DNA of 64,000 nt from an uncultured Collinsella sp. (GCA_947002045.1 CAMQJB010000004.1:9718-73717), one strand, 5' to 3'. Positions 54,501 to 62,669 are shown, counted from the stretch's first letter. Notes: generated by a model not told the origin, from the sequence alone. Translations and numbers: made by a program.

Positions 54501-55134
54501 AGGCATCGGCAAGCGCCGAGGTGTCGGCCTGGCCGCGCGCCACGCACACATCGTCCATGCCGCCCGGAAGCTGGCTCGATAGCTCCAGCAAGTCGCGCAC
54601 CAGGCCTTTGATGGTGGTACCGGCGCCAAACGTCCCGCCCTCGCCCGCCATGGGATACCAGGCGTAGAGGGCCTTAAGCGAAGTGGCGAGCTCGGGCGCG
54701 GCATCGGGCGCCGTCGCGCGCCCCAGCACATGCTCGACAGCCTGATCCATAAGCTCATCGGTATCGGTAAGCACCGTGAACTCGGGGTCGATGCCCAGCT
54801 CCAGCGCATGCGCGCGCAGGATACGCGAGCACATGCCGTGAATGGTCGAGATCCAAGCGTCGTCGACGGTCAGGGCCTCCTCGTCCATACCCTCTTCGAT
54901 AAGCGCACGGCGCACGCGGTCGCGAATCTCGGCCGCGGCGTCTTTGGTAAAGGTAATGGCGAGCACCTGGTCCAGATGCTCGACAAACGGACCGGATTCG
55001 GGCGAGAGCGCATAGACGATGCGGCGCGTGAGGGTAAAGGTCTTGCCCGAGCCGGCACCTGCCGAGACAAACAGCGGGCGGTCGAGCGTTTTGACGACTT
55101 GCAGCTGTTGCGGCATCAAGGTCGAAAGATCCAT
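51508..55134 (-). CDS. addA: AddA-like helicase/nuclease (UvrD-family)
   Basis: A 1,208-residue superfamily 1A helicase with a C-terminal nuclease, the AddA/RexA layout. Walker A VSAGAGSGKTFTLT (about 23-36), ITFTKDAAAEIRDR, motif II MVMIDEFQDTDQMQVDL (about 343), GDAQQSIYRFRGAEVEV, MTVHASKGLEYPVV, and the nuclease motif VIDYKTGGTPDETPEQ (about 1140). It processes double-strand ends for RecA loading together with AddB. ATG 55134 is 3 bp after the addB stop, so the pair is coupled. Confidence 0.93.
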   Translation of the reverse strand: MDLSTLMPQQLQVVKTLDRPLFVSAGAGSGKTFTLTRRIVYALSPESGPFVEHLDQVLAITFTKDAAAEIRDRVRRALIEEGMDEEALTVDDAWISTIHGMCSRILRAHALELGIDPEFTVLTDTDELMDQAVEHVLGRATAPDAAPELATSLKALYAWYPMAGEGGTFGAGTTIKGLVRDLLELSSQLPGGMDDVCVARGQADTSALADAYRAALGASKATTEKAQVALDAIDAFEASGKTMGDAARLMMSCSMPRASKAFPKEQVELLKAEAADAFINIVLACGGPALDALVGLARAVEAEYRALKADQSALDNNDLLRMAYEALRDYPAIRAAYEGRFKMVMIDEFQDTDQMQVDLIRYLTGAGERALCTVGDAQQSIYRFRGAEVEVFRRQERKVGSTTASETVTTSDAPAGELVKLVRNFRSHDEVLRYVARIFDGDTGGLMQGFLDLEPSDKRKDMLKAKASRRQALFVAGGSMQERTQAKARAIAERFHALADAGQPQGGMVLLLGRMTNADVYAQAFRDQGLDCVIAGGSVFAQAAEVQTVRALVCALANPADTAQGLMPLLASPMFALGAQEFLALATKLDEQTGETSRRNIDVGIMSDSDVPGLQNLPLVTRAREVLRYALRRVGRDSFAAIARDAVNASGWFVRLAQRGPEGKAIAANVLKALDAVAEAEAELGNSPRSIALAFDRFLSGKEAPGALNEEGDGAVRIMTVHASKGLEYPVVAVAECFGVRKSSGAAQMGRVEGGAQVVALPARFDGVKLADGTFVKGDDVKKQFEHAFKGKGTSLWLPPELMEDVCATGSPAEAFARLRNDDLQLSLEERARLLYVAMTRAGELVILAMDAGVSRGKVMAPTFDVETDLTYDVLRRILPTDSLDMPQLDSDRLVFDNSQPGDYELISLADFTFGEQAFEANASLDAEGRLVRGDVDVADNAAHSTVPGPADPKPDAFELVYPQAVGVRMGICPFPVRDSYSYSSIAVALHAESEDRAAEALVPMDESGDDAESDGSEMADADVAAVEPAGNPMALGSAFHAACQWLIEMGADALPVERADALARLWRLTPEQRERFDVALDRWLKSSVRAELLAWPCIRAEVPFFSLGCEDEDIARYGAYAEGAIDALATDPADPSRALVIDYKTGGTPDETPEQLLEKHALQARVYADVLHKAGFEVVTVKFVRVERANPTIFVNPAEPQVVTYNL

Positions 55135-55137
55135 GGT

Positions 55138-58100
55138 CTACACGTCCCTCCTTACAAACGTTCCTTCGTGGTTATACGAGCAGCGCGCATGCGCGGCTTG
55201 CGCCGACGTCGGGTCGACAGCGGCGACGATGCCCGCCTCGAGTTCGCGCAAGCGCTCGGCGATGCCGGCCTCCACGCGGTCGAGCAGCGCATCGAAGTCC
55301 ATGTTGCCGCCCTCGCCCGGAAAGCCCTTCTTAAGGCCCGGAATGCGGCCGTCGCCGCGCTCTTCCTCGAGCAACTCGGCGCTCGCCGCACCACGCAGTG
55401 CGGGCTTGCCGCCCTTGGTCGAAAAATAGAGCGCCGCACGGGCATCTAGACCCAGCGCCCGGCGCATGGCCTGCGCGTAGATGAGTGTCTGGGTATGGGG
55501 TGGCAGCCAGCGCGGATCGTCGATGGGGGCCTCGCCCGACTCCTCGTCGCGCACCGTGGGGTCGGCGAGCTTAAACTCCTCGACACCCGAACGATGCTTG
55601 TAGTCAATCACCACAGCGCGGTTCTCGGCGTCCACATCCACGCGGTCGATGCGCCCGCCGAGCGGCCAGCCGGCATACTCGACCTGGAGCTCGTTGAACG
55701 CAAACTCCAGGTAGCGCGGCGCGAAGGGCGCGAGCGCCTCGGACTCGTAGGCGAGCACGCCCTCCAGCTGCGGCAAGATCTCGGCCACCTGACGCTCCTC
55801 CACCGGGGAGAGCGGCACCAGCGGGCCCTCCGTGCCTCGCTTGCCGGCGTGCTCGGCCAAGGTCTCGTCAAAGACCTCGCGCAGCAGCTCCTTCGCGCGC
55901 GGCAGATTCATGGGCGTCACGCGCTCCATGCCCTCCTGCGGAAGACGTGCATGCAAGTGCTCCAGCACGTCATGGACAAAGTTGCCCTTCTCCATGTTGC
56001 CAAAGCCCGCATCGATGGACTGAGGTTTGACGCGATACGAGACGAACCAGCACAGCGGGCAGGTGGAATAGGCCTCGATCTGCGAGGCGGACGTCAGGCG
56101 CGGCACGAGCGGCGCGTCCTCGCCCTCGCCATCGCGACGACGCAGGACCAAATACGGCACGGCCTCGGCACTCAGATGCTGAGGGGCTTCACAGGTCACG
56201 CGCTCGCGCTTGAGACCTTCGCCTGCCGCGGGATCGAAGTCCTTTACGATATCACCCTCACCCACGCACTTCGCCTTGTCGGCGCCAGCGGCTTTAGCGT
56301 CACCAGCGGTCTTAGCGTCGTCAGCGATCTTAGCGCCGTCAGCCTCGGCATGCGCCCGCAACTCGGTCCACACGGCCGCCGGATAGCACTCGCGCGCCTG
56401 ACGATCATGGGTCACACGGGCGAGCGTAACCGGACCACGCGACGCTTGCATCGCGTGACCAAAGCGCACGCGCAGCAGGGCCGCGGGCTCAAGCGTCACG
56501 CCCTCGCGACCAAGGCTCGCCGTCAGCGTAGCCAGCGGTCCCTCCTCGTGCGAGAGTGGATAGCTGTCCAGATCGACATCGGCAAACAGCACGGCATCGT
56601 AGCTGCCGGGGCGCAGAGCCGCCGCGTCGGCAAGCGAAGCAAAACGAACCTGGGCACGTGGCGCACGGTCAACCTCGTGGGTCTCGTAATCGTAGGCGGT
56701 GCTACGCTTGTCCACCTTGGTGCGAATGCCATCGAGCACGGGCACGGTCGCGGCCTGCGACACGTCGAGCGCGCGGGCGCCGTTCATAAGGATGTCGATG
56801 GCGTGGCGCAGCAGGGCTACCTCCGCCTGGCGACGGGCCTGGCCATCCAAGCTGCCCAGCGAGCGATCGGGCAACGCCTCGGCAACGGCAAGCATGGCCT
56901 TGAGCGCCGTCACGGGCTTGTCACGCCACAGAGCCTGGAACACGTCCGAGACCACACACGGTACGTTCTTAAACCAGTTATCGTCGCTCGCCGCCTTGCG
57001 CGCGCCCCTCACCTGGCCTTGGACACTCTGCAGCAGGCTCTTAACGCCCGCGGTAGTCTTGCTGCGCGAGAGACGCATATTCTTATCGAAGGTACGGGCA
57101 TTGACGGCATCAGCGCCCGAAAGCGGACTGTAGATCCAGTCGGTAAGCTCCGGCGCGGGCCACCACTCGGTCTTTGACGCCATGCCCTCATCGGCGGCCT
57201 TCATACGCTCGATCAGACCGGCAAGCGCCGCAAACTGCCTGCCCGCAATGGATTGGGAAAACGCCGTGAACTCAGCTGTCTCGGCGGCGATATGACGAGC
57301 CGCCAGACGAGAGGCGAGCTCACCGAACAGCTGGGGTGCCCGGGCAGAAACAACGAGCACGCGCACGGGGTCGGCGGGCGTTGCAGTAGTTTTATCGGCC
57401 TTGGACTCCTTGTGCGCTTTCACCAACTTATCGATGGCGTCCGCATAGACATGAGCACGGGCATGGGGACCGGCGACCTCAATAAAGACAGGCTGAGCGG
57501 CAGTCCCGCAAGCGACATCAGACGCGACGGCGTCCTCCCCCAGCGGCGCAATCTCAAACAGCACACCGCGGGCATCAAATGCCGCGGCAAGCTCCTCGCA
57601 CATCGCCGCCTGCTCGCGGGCAAGCAGCACGACGACCTCTCCCCCATTGTTCGCCACGGCAGACAGCAGCTCGAGCAGGCCGTGCGTAAACGACGTGACA
57701 CCGCGCACGCATACGGCGCGGGTGCACGCCGGCAGGTTATCGGCCAGGGCACCGGCCATAATGTCAGCTGCCTCGCAGGGCTCGACCATATCTCGACGGT
57801 CCAAACCGCCCGCGTAGGCACGCAAAAGCTCGAACACGCGAGCCTCGGCATCGCTTTTTGGCTCAGGCTGGCAATTGTTGCCACGGCATCGCTCGGCCGT
57901 CGTCCCCGCCACACCCGGCAGTACATCGCGGGCCATACGCGCGAGCATGCGCACCGTGCCCTGGCTGCGCGAAAGCGGCTGCAGGTCGGCATCATCGAGG
58001 CGCGTGACCATGTCCGAAAACAGCATCTGGCGCTGCAGGTTGTCGACGAAACCGCGCCCGTCGCCCAAAAGCTCCCAAAGCGAGCGAAGCAACGATGTAG

Positions 58101-58287
58101 GCGTCTTGTAGTCGATACCCAGCGAAATCCCGGCTTCCGCCGCATCATGACGGCACAGGTCGAGCTCGGCAAACGTTGGCGCCAGCAGCACGGCACGCCC
58201 GTGGCGGGCAATAAGGTCGGCAAGCAACGCCGACTCGGCATCGCTCAAATCCGTGCCGGCATTGGTGGTATAGATTCGAACAGGCAT
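55138..58287 (-). CDS. addB: AddB-like PD-(D/E)XK nuclease protein
   Basis: A 1,049-residue partner of AddA. The C-terminal nuclease domain shows ITSASQIEAYSTCPLCWF-like sequence with a CPLC pair (near 765), the active site VVIDYKHRSGVEEFK (about 893), LIYAQAMRRALG and a final HARCSYNHEG. The N-terminal half is a degenerate helicase scaffold with several cysteines. Full AddB proteins use a cysteine-bound Fe-S cluster; here two cysteines precede the nuclease and only one follows, so the cluster may be altered. GGAGGACC lies just before the ATG. It is the first gene of the addB-addA unit. Confidence 0.88.
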   Translation of the reverse strand: MPVRIYTTNAGTDLSDAESALLADLIARHGRAVLLAPTFAELDLCRHDAAEAGISLGIDYKTPTSLLRSLWELLGDGRGFVDNLQRQMLFSDMVTRLDDADLQPLSRSQGTVRMLARMARDVLPGVAGTTAERCRGNNCQPEPKSDAEARVFELLRAYAGGLDRRDMVEPCEAADIMAGALADNLPACTRAVCVRGVTSFTHGLLELLSAVANNGGEVVVLLAREQAAMCEELAAAFDARGVLFEIAPLGEDAVASDVACGTAAQPVFIEVAGPHARAHVYADAIDKLVKAHKESKADKTTATPADPVRVLVVSARAPQLFGELASRLAARHIAAETAEFTAFSQSIAGRQFAALAGLIERMKAADEGMASKTEWWPAPELTDWIYSPLSGADAVNARTFDKNMRLSRSKTTAGVKSLLQSVQGQVRGARKAASDDNWFKNVPCVVSDVFQALWRDKPVTALKAMLAVAEALPDRSLGSLDGQARRQAEVALLRHAIDILMNGARALDVSQAATVPVLDGIRTKVDKRSTAYDYETHEVDRAPRAQVRFASLADAAALRPGSYDAVLFADVDLDSYPLSHEEGPLATLTASLGREGVTLEPAALLRVRFGHAMQASRGPVTLARVTHDRQARECYPAAVWTELRAHAEADGAKIADDAKTAGDAKAAGADKAKCVGEGDIVKDFDPAAGEGLKRERVTCEAPQHLSAEAVPYLVLRRRDGEGEDAPLVPRLTSASQIEAYSTCPLCWFVSYRVKPQSIDAGFGNMEKGNFVHDVLEHLHARLPQEGMERVTPMNLPRAKELLREVFDETLAEHAGKRGTEGPLVPLSPVEERQVAEILPQLEGVLAYESEALAPFAPRYLEFAFNELQVEYAGWPLGGRIDRVDVDAENRAVVIDYKHRSGVEEFKLADPTVRDEESGEAPIDDPRWLPPHTQTLIYAQAMRRALGLDARAALYFSTKGGKPALRGAASAELLEEERGDGRIPGLKKGFPGEGGNMDFDALLDRVEAGIAERLRELEAGIVAAVDPTSAQAAHARCSYNHEGTFVRRDV

Positions 58288-58370
58288 GGTCCTCCGCTCA
58301 AACTGTTCGCAATAATCAATGTATCCATCCTACCCGCCCAAGCGGACAGATTTGCCCCACGCCAACAGAT

Positions 58371-58457
58371 TTGATCCCTTGGGGACGGAGGAAAACGGAT
58401 CACCGAGAAGGTCAGTTTAACCCGGTGATCCGTTTTCCTCCGTCCCCAAGGGATCAA
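58371..58457. repeat. 87-bp perfect inverted repeat with 35-bp arms (family B)
   Basis: Arms 58371-58405 and 58423-58457 are exact complements (core CCCTTGGGGACGGAGG), loop 17 bases. It lies between addB and the yerC-like gene. A partial arm recurs at 20493-20514. Confidence 0.93.
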
Positions 58458-58480
58458 AAAACCGCCCCCGGAGGGACGGC
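58456..58480 (-). terminator. intrinsic terminator after the yerC-like gene
   Basis: CCGCCCC at 58462-58468 pairs with 58473-58479 (one G-U pair), 4-base loop; the minus-strand product then reads TTTTTT. It touches the repeat-B element. Confidence 0.88.
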
Positions 58481-58507
58481 TCTTCGTAATTCAATGTTGT
58501 CGCTGGC

Positions 58508-58807
58508 CTACTCGCCATCCTCCAGTTTAATGAGGATCTTGCGGTAGCCACCGTACTCGCCGTTGAGCGCCTTGGATACACGGCTCACCGTGGTGGACGA
58601 AGCGCCGGTACGCGCCTGAACCTCGACATAGGGCTCGCCCTCGTCCAGGTAACGCGCGACTTGCAGACGCTGCGATAGATCGCAAATCTCACGCGGCGTG
58701 CAGATATCGGTCAAAAACGCTTGGATATCTTTCTCGTCGTCCAAAAGGCTAAATGCGTGGACCAGCTGCTTGACATCAGGCTTGTCAAACATGTTCTCGA
58801 TATTCAT
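58508..58807 (-). CDS. YerC/YecD-family TrpR-related DNA-binding protein
   Basis: A 99-residue all-helical protein of the TrpR superfamily. TPREICDLSQRLQVARYLDEGEPYVEVQARTG holds the first helices, and the recognition region GASSTTVSRVSKALNGEYGGYRK matches the YerC/YecD group. Its target is unknown. The ATG at 58807 has only GGTGATCG in front. It is divergent from the holin-family gene. Confidence 0.9.
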   Translation of the reverse strand: MNIENMFDKPDVKQLVHAFSLLDDEKDIQAFLTDICTPREICDLSQRLQVARYLDEGEPYVEVQARTGASSTTVSRVSKALNGEYGGYRKILIKLEDGE

Positions 58808-59129
58808 CGATCACCGCCAAACCCGCCAAAAGGCATCGAAGTTGATACTGACATCGGGCATCGTTCACCCGTAATATGCAATAGGGCAACGCCTGTGGCT
58901 TTTGCCCGTAGCAGTTTAGCACACCACCAAACTAAAGCGACAAGACTCTCTGCCAGCGGCACGTTTTTTAGGACGAACGCCGTTTTGAAACCGAATGCGC
59001 ACGCAAGCTCCACGAATATCTGAGACAATGGGCGGCCGAACAGGGCCGAGCCCGCGCATCTATCCGAGTTGCAAAGGTATGTGCCCCTCACGCCCCTCAC
59101 CACGCCATGCGCAAGAAAGGATTCCCACC
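58808..59129. other. 322-bp divergent intergenic region, yerC to holin-family gene
   Basis: No gene seen. It must carry both promoters. Around 58887-58912 a GGGCAA-(N)-TTGCCC hairpin occurs and GACAAT at about 59024 could be a -10 box for the plus-strand gene. Confidence 0.5.
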
Positions 59130-59495
59130 ATGCGCTTTTTGCTCAACTGGCTTTTGACCTCAATCGCCATCGCGATAGCAACGTTTCTCGTCCCCGGCAT
59201 TCAGCCCTTCGGCATGGCCGACGCCTGGGTCTGCTTTGCCTTCGTGGGACTGTTCCTCAACATCGTCGACTCGCTCGTCAAGCCGTTCCTGACGGTCATC
59301 TCGCTGCCGCTCACTATTATCACGCTTGGTATTTTTCAGCTTGTGGTCAACAGCTTTATGCTCGAGCTGGCCAGCTACCTGTCGGTCAATCTGCTGGGCG
59401 CGGGTATCTCCATTGCCGGCTTTGGATCAGCCTTTATGGGCAGCATCCTGGTATCCATCATGCGCAGCATTCTCGACAGCATCGCCAGGAACTAA
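59130..59495 (+). CDS. four-TM phage-holin-family protein (YvlD type)
   Basis: A 121-residue membrane protein of the phage holin superfamily IV: four helices at about 3-23, 28-48, 54-77 and 93-114, with NIVDSLVKPFLTVISLPLTIITLG as the recognised loop-helix region. The name is structural; in chromosomes these are envelope proteins of unknown role, and no phage gene is nearby. ATG 59130 follows AAAGGA. Confidence 0.88.
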   Translation: MRFLLNWLLTSIAIAIATFLVPGIQPFGMADAWVCFAFVGLFLNIVDSLVKPFLTVISLPLTIITLGIFQLVVNSFMLELASYLSVNLLGAGISIAGFGSAFMGSILVSIMRSILDSIARN

Positions 59496-59531
59496 AGCGA
59501 CCGGATACGGACCGCCGCAACACGCCAAAAG

Positions 59532-59566
59532 AAGGCCGTCCATCGCAACGATGGGCGGCCTTGTCA
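59532..59566. terminator. shared terminator between the holin-family and Rrf2 genes
   Basis: AAGGCCGTCCATCG at 59532-59545 pairs with 59549-59562 (one G-U pair). The minus-strand tail TTCTTTTGG is better than the plus-strand one. Confidence 0.75.
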
Positions 59567-59631
59567 TTTGTCAAGCCTCAGAGGGCAAGAAAATCTACCA
59601 TTTCTACCCCGTCCCCAAATGGCAGGTGGGA

Positions 59632-60060
59632 CTAGATGACGTAGTCGTAGCCCTCGTTGGGGGCGACGAGCGCATCGAGCGTCACGCCGTCGAGGTAGTC
59701 GTTGATGAGCTTGTCCAGGTTCTTCCACACGTCGAGCGTGGGACACTCATCCGAACGCGAACAGCCCTTGCAGTCGCCGTCCAGGCATGCGACCGGCGCC
59801 AGGCTGCCCTCGGTCAGGCGCAAGATCTCACCCACCGTGTACTGCTCGGGCGGGCGCGTGAGCACGTAACCACCGCCCTTGCCGCGCATGCCCGAGAGCA
59901 TATTGGCGCGCACGAGCGTGGCCAAAATATTCTCCAGATATTTCTCCGAAATCCCCTGACGCGCAGCGATCTCTTTGAGGGGAATGCGGCCTGCCGCCTG
60001 GTGCTCGGCCAGGTCAACCATAACGCGCAGGGCATATCTGCCCTTTGTGGAAACCAACAT
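59632..60060 (-). CDS. Rrf2-family transcriptional regulator (IscR/CymR-like)
   Basis: A 142-residue winged-helix Rrf2 protein: MLVSTKGRYALRVMVDLA, the recognition helix region SEKYLENILATLVRANML, GKGGGYVLTRPPEQYTV, then a cysteine cluster (Cys92, Cys97, Cys100, Cys106) in the place where IscR binds [2Fe-2S]. Divergence from cysK suggests control of cysteine or iron-sulfur supply, as CymR/IscR relatives do. The start has AAAGGCAG 9 bp upstream. Confidence 0.9.
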   Translation of the reverse strand: MLVSTKGRYALRVMVDLAEHQAAGRIPLKEIAARQGISEKYLENILATLVRANMLSGMRGKGGGYVLTRPPEQYTVGEILRLTEGSLAPVACLDGDCKGCSRSDECPTLDVWKNLDKLINDYLDGVTLDALVAPNEGYDYVI

Positions 60061-60184
60061 ATATATTGCTGCCTTTCGGTCTTTTAATTCGTAGAAATTC
60101 TAGCCGAAAAATTGGTTTTGAAAATACCTATTCCCGTCAAGCTGGTTAATCGACTCGTAATAATCTTCTATTTCCTATTGCGTT

Positions 60185-60204
60185 ACTAGGCTTTAGTGCC
60201 TACT
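60185..60204. promoter_or_regulatory. candidate operator palindrome between Rrf2 gene and cysK
   Basis: ACTAGGCTTTAGTGCCTACT has 7-base arms with one mismatch and a 6-base centre. Placed in the divergent gap, it is a candidate Rrf2 site; the assignment is inferred. Confidence 0.45.
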
Positions 60205-60213
60205 ATGCTTGCC

Positions 60214-60257
60214 AACAGCAAAAAGAACAACCCATAAGGTTTATGGGTTTGGCTGTT
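60214..60257 (+). promoter_or_regulatory. nested hairpin in the cysK leader
   Basis: Outer arms AACAGC (60214-60219) and GCTGTT (60252-60257) enclose a 9-bp stem AACCCATAA (60229-60237)/TTATGGGTT (60241-60249). No T-tract. It may be a leader structure or part of an operator. Confidence 0.45.
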
Positions 60258-60313
60258 ACACACACCGTGAAAACACACAGTATCCAGTCATTTGAACACT
60301 TTGGAGGTTCACC

Positions 60314-61252
60314 ATGAGCAATGTTTATACGTCCATCGATCAGCTTATCGGCCACACCCCGCTTCTGGAGCTCACTCACTTTGAGGCCGATGAGGACCTC
60401 AAGGCCCGCGTGCTCGTCAAGCTGGAATACTTCAACCCCGCCGGGTCCGTTAAAGACCGCGTCGCCAAGAACATGATTGACGAGGCCGAGAAGGCCGGCA
60501 AGCTCGTGCGCGGCGGCGACTACACCATCATCGAGCCCACGAGCGGCAACACCGGCGTCGGCATCGCCTCGGTGGCGGCGGCTCGCGGCTACAAGGTGAT
60601 CATCACCATGCCCGAGACCATGTCCGTCGAGCGCCGCAAGCTGATGCAGGCATATGGCGCGCAGCTCGTGCTCACCGACGGCTCCAAGGGCATGAAGGGT
60701 GCCATCGCCAAGGCCGAGGAGCTGCAGAAGGAGACGCCCAACAGCATTATCGCCGGCCAGTTTGTGAACCCCGCCAACCCCGCCATCCACAAGGCCACGA
60801 CCGGCCCCGAGATCTGGGATGACACCGACGGCGAGGTCGACATCTTCGTCGCCGGCGTTGGCACCGGTGGTACCGTGACCGGCGTGGGCGAGTTCCTCAA
60901 GGAGCAGAACCCCGAGATTCAGGTCGTCGCCGTCGAGCCCGCCACTTCCCCAGTGCTCTCCAAGGGCCAGGCCGGCCCGCACAAGATCCAGGGTATCGGC
61001 GCCGGCTTTGTGCCCGACGTCCTCGACACCCAGGTCTATGACGAGATCATCCCCGTCGAGAACGACGACGCCTTTGCCACCGGCCGCGCCGTGGGCCACA
61101 AGGAGGGCGTGCTCGTGGGCATTTCGTCCGGCGCCGCCGTGTGGGCCGCACTGCAGCTGGCCAAGCGCCCCGAGAACGAGGGCAAGACCATCGTGGCTCT
61201 GCTTGCCGACACCGGTGAGCGCTACCTGTCCACGGCACTCTTCCAGGACTAG
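60314..61252 (+). CDS. cysK: cysteine synthase (O-acetylserine sulfhydrylase)
   Basis: CysK forms cysteine from O-acetylserine and sulfide with pyridoxal phosphate. In the 312-residue protein the Schiff-base lysine is in FNPAGSVKDRVAKNM (Lys47), the substrate loop is PTSGNTGVGIA (about 75-85), the phosphate grip is GVGTGGTVTGV (about 178-188), and GISSGAAVWAA is near the end. TTTGGAGG lies 7 bp before the ATG. Its position opposite the Rrf2 gene suggests sulfur-responsive control. Confidence 0.96.
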   Translation: MSNVYTSIDQLIGHTPLLELTHFEADEDLKARVLVKLEYFNPAGSVKDRVAKNMIDEAEKAGKLVRGGDYTIIEPTSGNTGVGIASVAAARGYKVIITMPETMSVERRKLMQAYGAQLVLTDGSKGMKGAIAKAEELQKETPNSIIAGQFVNPANPAIHKATTGPEIWDDTDGEVDIFVAGVGTGGTVTGVGEFLKEQNPEIQVVAVEPATSPVLSKGQAGPHKIQGIGAGFVPDVLDTQVYDEIIPVENDDAFATGRAVGHKEGVLVGISSGAAVWAALQLAKRPENEGKTIVALLADTGERYLSTALFQD

Positions 61253-61352
61253 GGCCTCGCCCATAGGTTGAGCCCAGGGACGAGCCGGCCTCCTCTCTCC
61301 CGGCAGTCTGAGCCCATCCAATCAGGGTGTCCCACGAGACGTCCGAACTTGC

Positions 61353-61358
61353 TACAAT
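61353..61358 (+). promoter_or_regulatory. candidate -10 box upstream of mnmA
   Basis: TACAAT within TTGCTACAATG, 5 bp before the GC hairpin at 61363. No clear -35 box at 17 bp. Transcription from here would begin inside the hairpin. Confidence 0.45.
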
Positions 61359-61362
61359 GTCT

Positions 61363-61402
61363 GCGGCGCGGAACCAGCCTCCCGCGCCGCTTTTCTTTTT
61401 TG
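61363..61402 (+). terminator. intrinsic terminator between cysK and mnmA
   Basis: GCGGCGCGG at 61363-61371 pairs with 61382-61390 around a 10-base loop, followed by TTTTCTTTTTTGG. It ends only 28 bp before the mnmA ATG. Confidence 0.9.
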
Positions 61403-61430
61403 GCCACATGCCACCAAGGAGAACCTCCCC

Positions 61431-62531
61431 ATGCACAACAAGCGCGTGCTCGTCGCCATGAGCGGCGGCGTCGATTCCAGCGTGACCGCGTACCTGCTCA
61501 AAAGCCAGGGCTACGAATGCGTCGGCGCCACCATGCGCCTCACCTGTCCCGCGCCCGATCCCGTCACGGGCATGAGCAAAGTCGACCGCGACATCGCCGA
61601 TGCAAAGGACGTCGCCGAGCGCCTGGGGATACCCCACCACGTGCTCGACCTGCAGCAGACCTTCGACCGCAACGTTATCGAGCGCTTCGTGACTGCCTAT
61701 CAGGAGGGACTGACGCCCAACCCGTGCATCATCTGCAACCGCCATATTAAGTTTGGCGCGCTGCTCGATGCGGCACTCGATATGGGCTGCGACTACGTCG
61801 CCACAGGTCACTACGCCAAAACGAGTCAGGCATCCGACGGCACCTGGCGGCTGCACCGCGGCGAGGACCCTAAAAAGGACCAGAGTTACTTTTTGTATTC
61901 GCTCACGCAAGAGCGCCTGGCACGCACAATCTTTCCGCTGGCAGGCTTGGACAAAGAGCGCGACGTGCGCCGGATTGCCGCCGAGCAGGGCTTTGCCAAC
62001 GCCAAGAAGGCCGAAAGCGAGGATATCTGCTTTATCGCGGACGGCGACTACGCGGGCTATATCGAGCGCCGCTGTGGGCATCCCGCCGAGCAGGGCGATA
62101 TTGTATGGCGTGACGGCAGCGTGGTCGGACGTCACAACGGCGCGTTGCGCTATACCATCGGCCAGCGCAAAGGCCTGGGCGTCGCGATGGCGCATCCCGT
62201 GTACGTAACGGGCGTCGATGCCGCCAACAACATTGTGCATCTGGGCGAGGCCGACGACCTGACGGCCACAGCGCTCACGGCCAACGACTGGATCTGGAGC
62301 GCCCCTGCCGACCGCATGGAGGCTGAGCTCGACGCCGGCGGCATTCGTGTAGGTGCCAAGTACCGCTACCGTCAGAAAGACCAGGCAGCGACCCTTACAC
62401 GTGGCGAAGACGGACAAATGCTGCTAACTTTTGACGAGCCGCAACGAGCCATCGCCCCCGGCCAAGCCGTTGTAATCTACCGCGGCGACATCGTCCTCGG
62501 CGGCGGCACCGTTACGACAGCCATCAAATAG
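61431..62531 (+). CDS. mnmA: tRNA-specific 2-thiouridylase MnmA
   Basis: MnmA thiolates U34 of tRNAs for Lys, Glu and Gln. In the 366-residue protein the PP-loop is MSGGVDSSVTA (about 10-20), the first catalytic cysteine lies in NPCIICNRHIKFG (Cys99; Cys102 also present), and the second in KAESEDICFI (Cys200). The C-terminal beta domains follow. AAGGAGAACC precedes the ATG. It lies downstream of cysK, a sulfur source in the same plus-strand run, but behind a terminator, so transcription is largely separate. Confidence 0.95.
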   Translation: MHNKRVLVAMSGGVDSSVTAYLLKSQGYECVGATMRLTCPAPDPVTGMSKVDRDIADAKDVAERLGIPHHVLDLQQTFDRNVIERFVTAYQEGLTPNPCIICNRHIKFGALLDAALDMGCDYVATGHYAKTSQASDGTWRLHRGEDPKKDQSYFLYSLTQERLARTIFPLAGLDKERDVRRIAAEQGFANAKKAESEDICFIADGDYAGYIERRCGHPAEQGDIVWRDGSVVGRHNGALRYTIGQRKGLGVAMAHPVYVTGVDAANNIVHLGEADDLTATALTANDWIWSAPADRMEAELDAGGIRVGAKYRYRQKDQAATLTRGEDGQMLLTFDEPQRAIAPGQAVVIYRGDIVLGGGTVTTAIK

Positions 62532-62555
62532 CAGCACCTCGCCCCATCCCCTCCA

Positions 62556-62626
62556 TAACTTGCGGTGAAATAGGGACTGTTTAAGCGTTTAAAACCGCCA
62601 AACAGTCCCTATTTCACCGCAACTTA
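62556..62626. repeat. 71-bp inverted repeat with 27-bp arms (family C, copy 2)
   Basis: Arms 62556-62582 and 62600-62626 pair with one mismatch (core TTGCGGTGAAATAGGGACTG). Between the convergent mnmA and peptidase genes. Related copy at 51431-51497. Confidence 0.9.
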
Positions 62627-62633
62627 GAGAGGA

Positions 62634-62669
62634 CGGCCTCGGTCGGTACTGCTGTGTCAGCCGAGGCCG
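62634..62669 (-). terminator. terminator-like hairpin after the M42 peptidase gene
   Basis: CGGCCTCGG at 62634-62642 pairs with 62661-62669 across an 18-base loop; the minus-strand tail is TCCTCTCT. Confidence 0.55.

Noticed and set aside
55495..57177. 560-codon plus-strand frame opposite addB
   Set aside because: Antisense shadow of a nuclease gene with clear motifs on the other strand.
59594..59628. Short CCATTT-(CCCCGTCCCC)-AAATGG hairpin
   Set aside because: It shares the CCCGTCCC string with families A and B but only 6-bp arms; too short to call a repeat copy.
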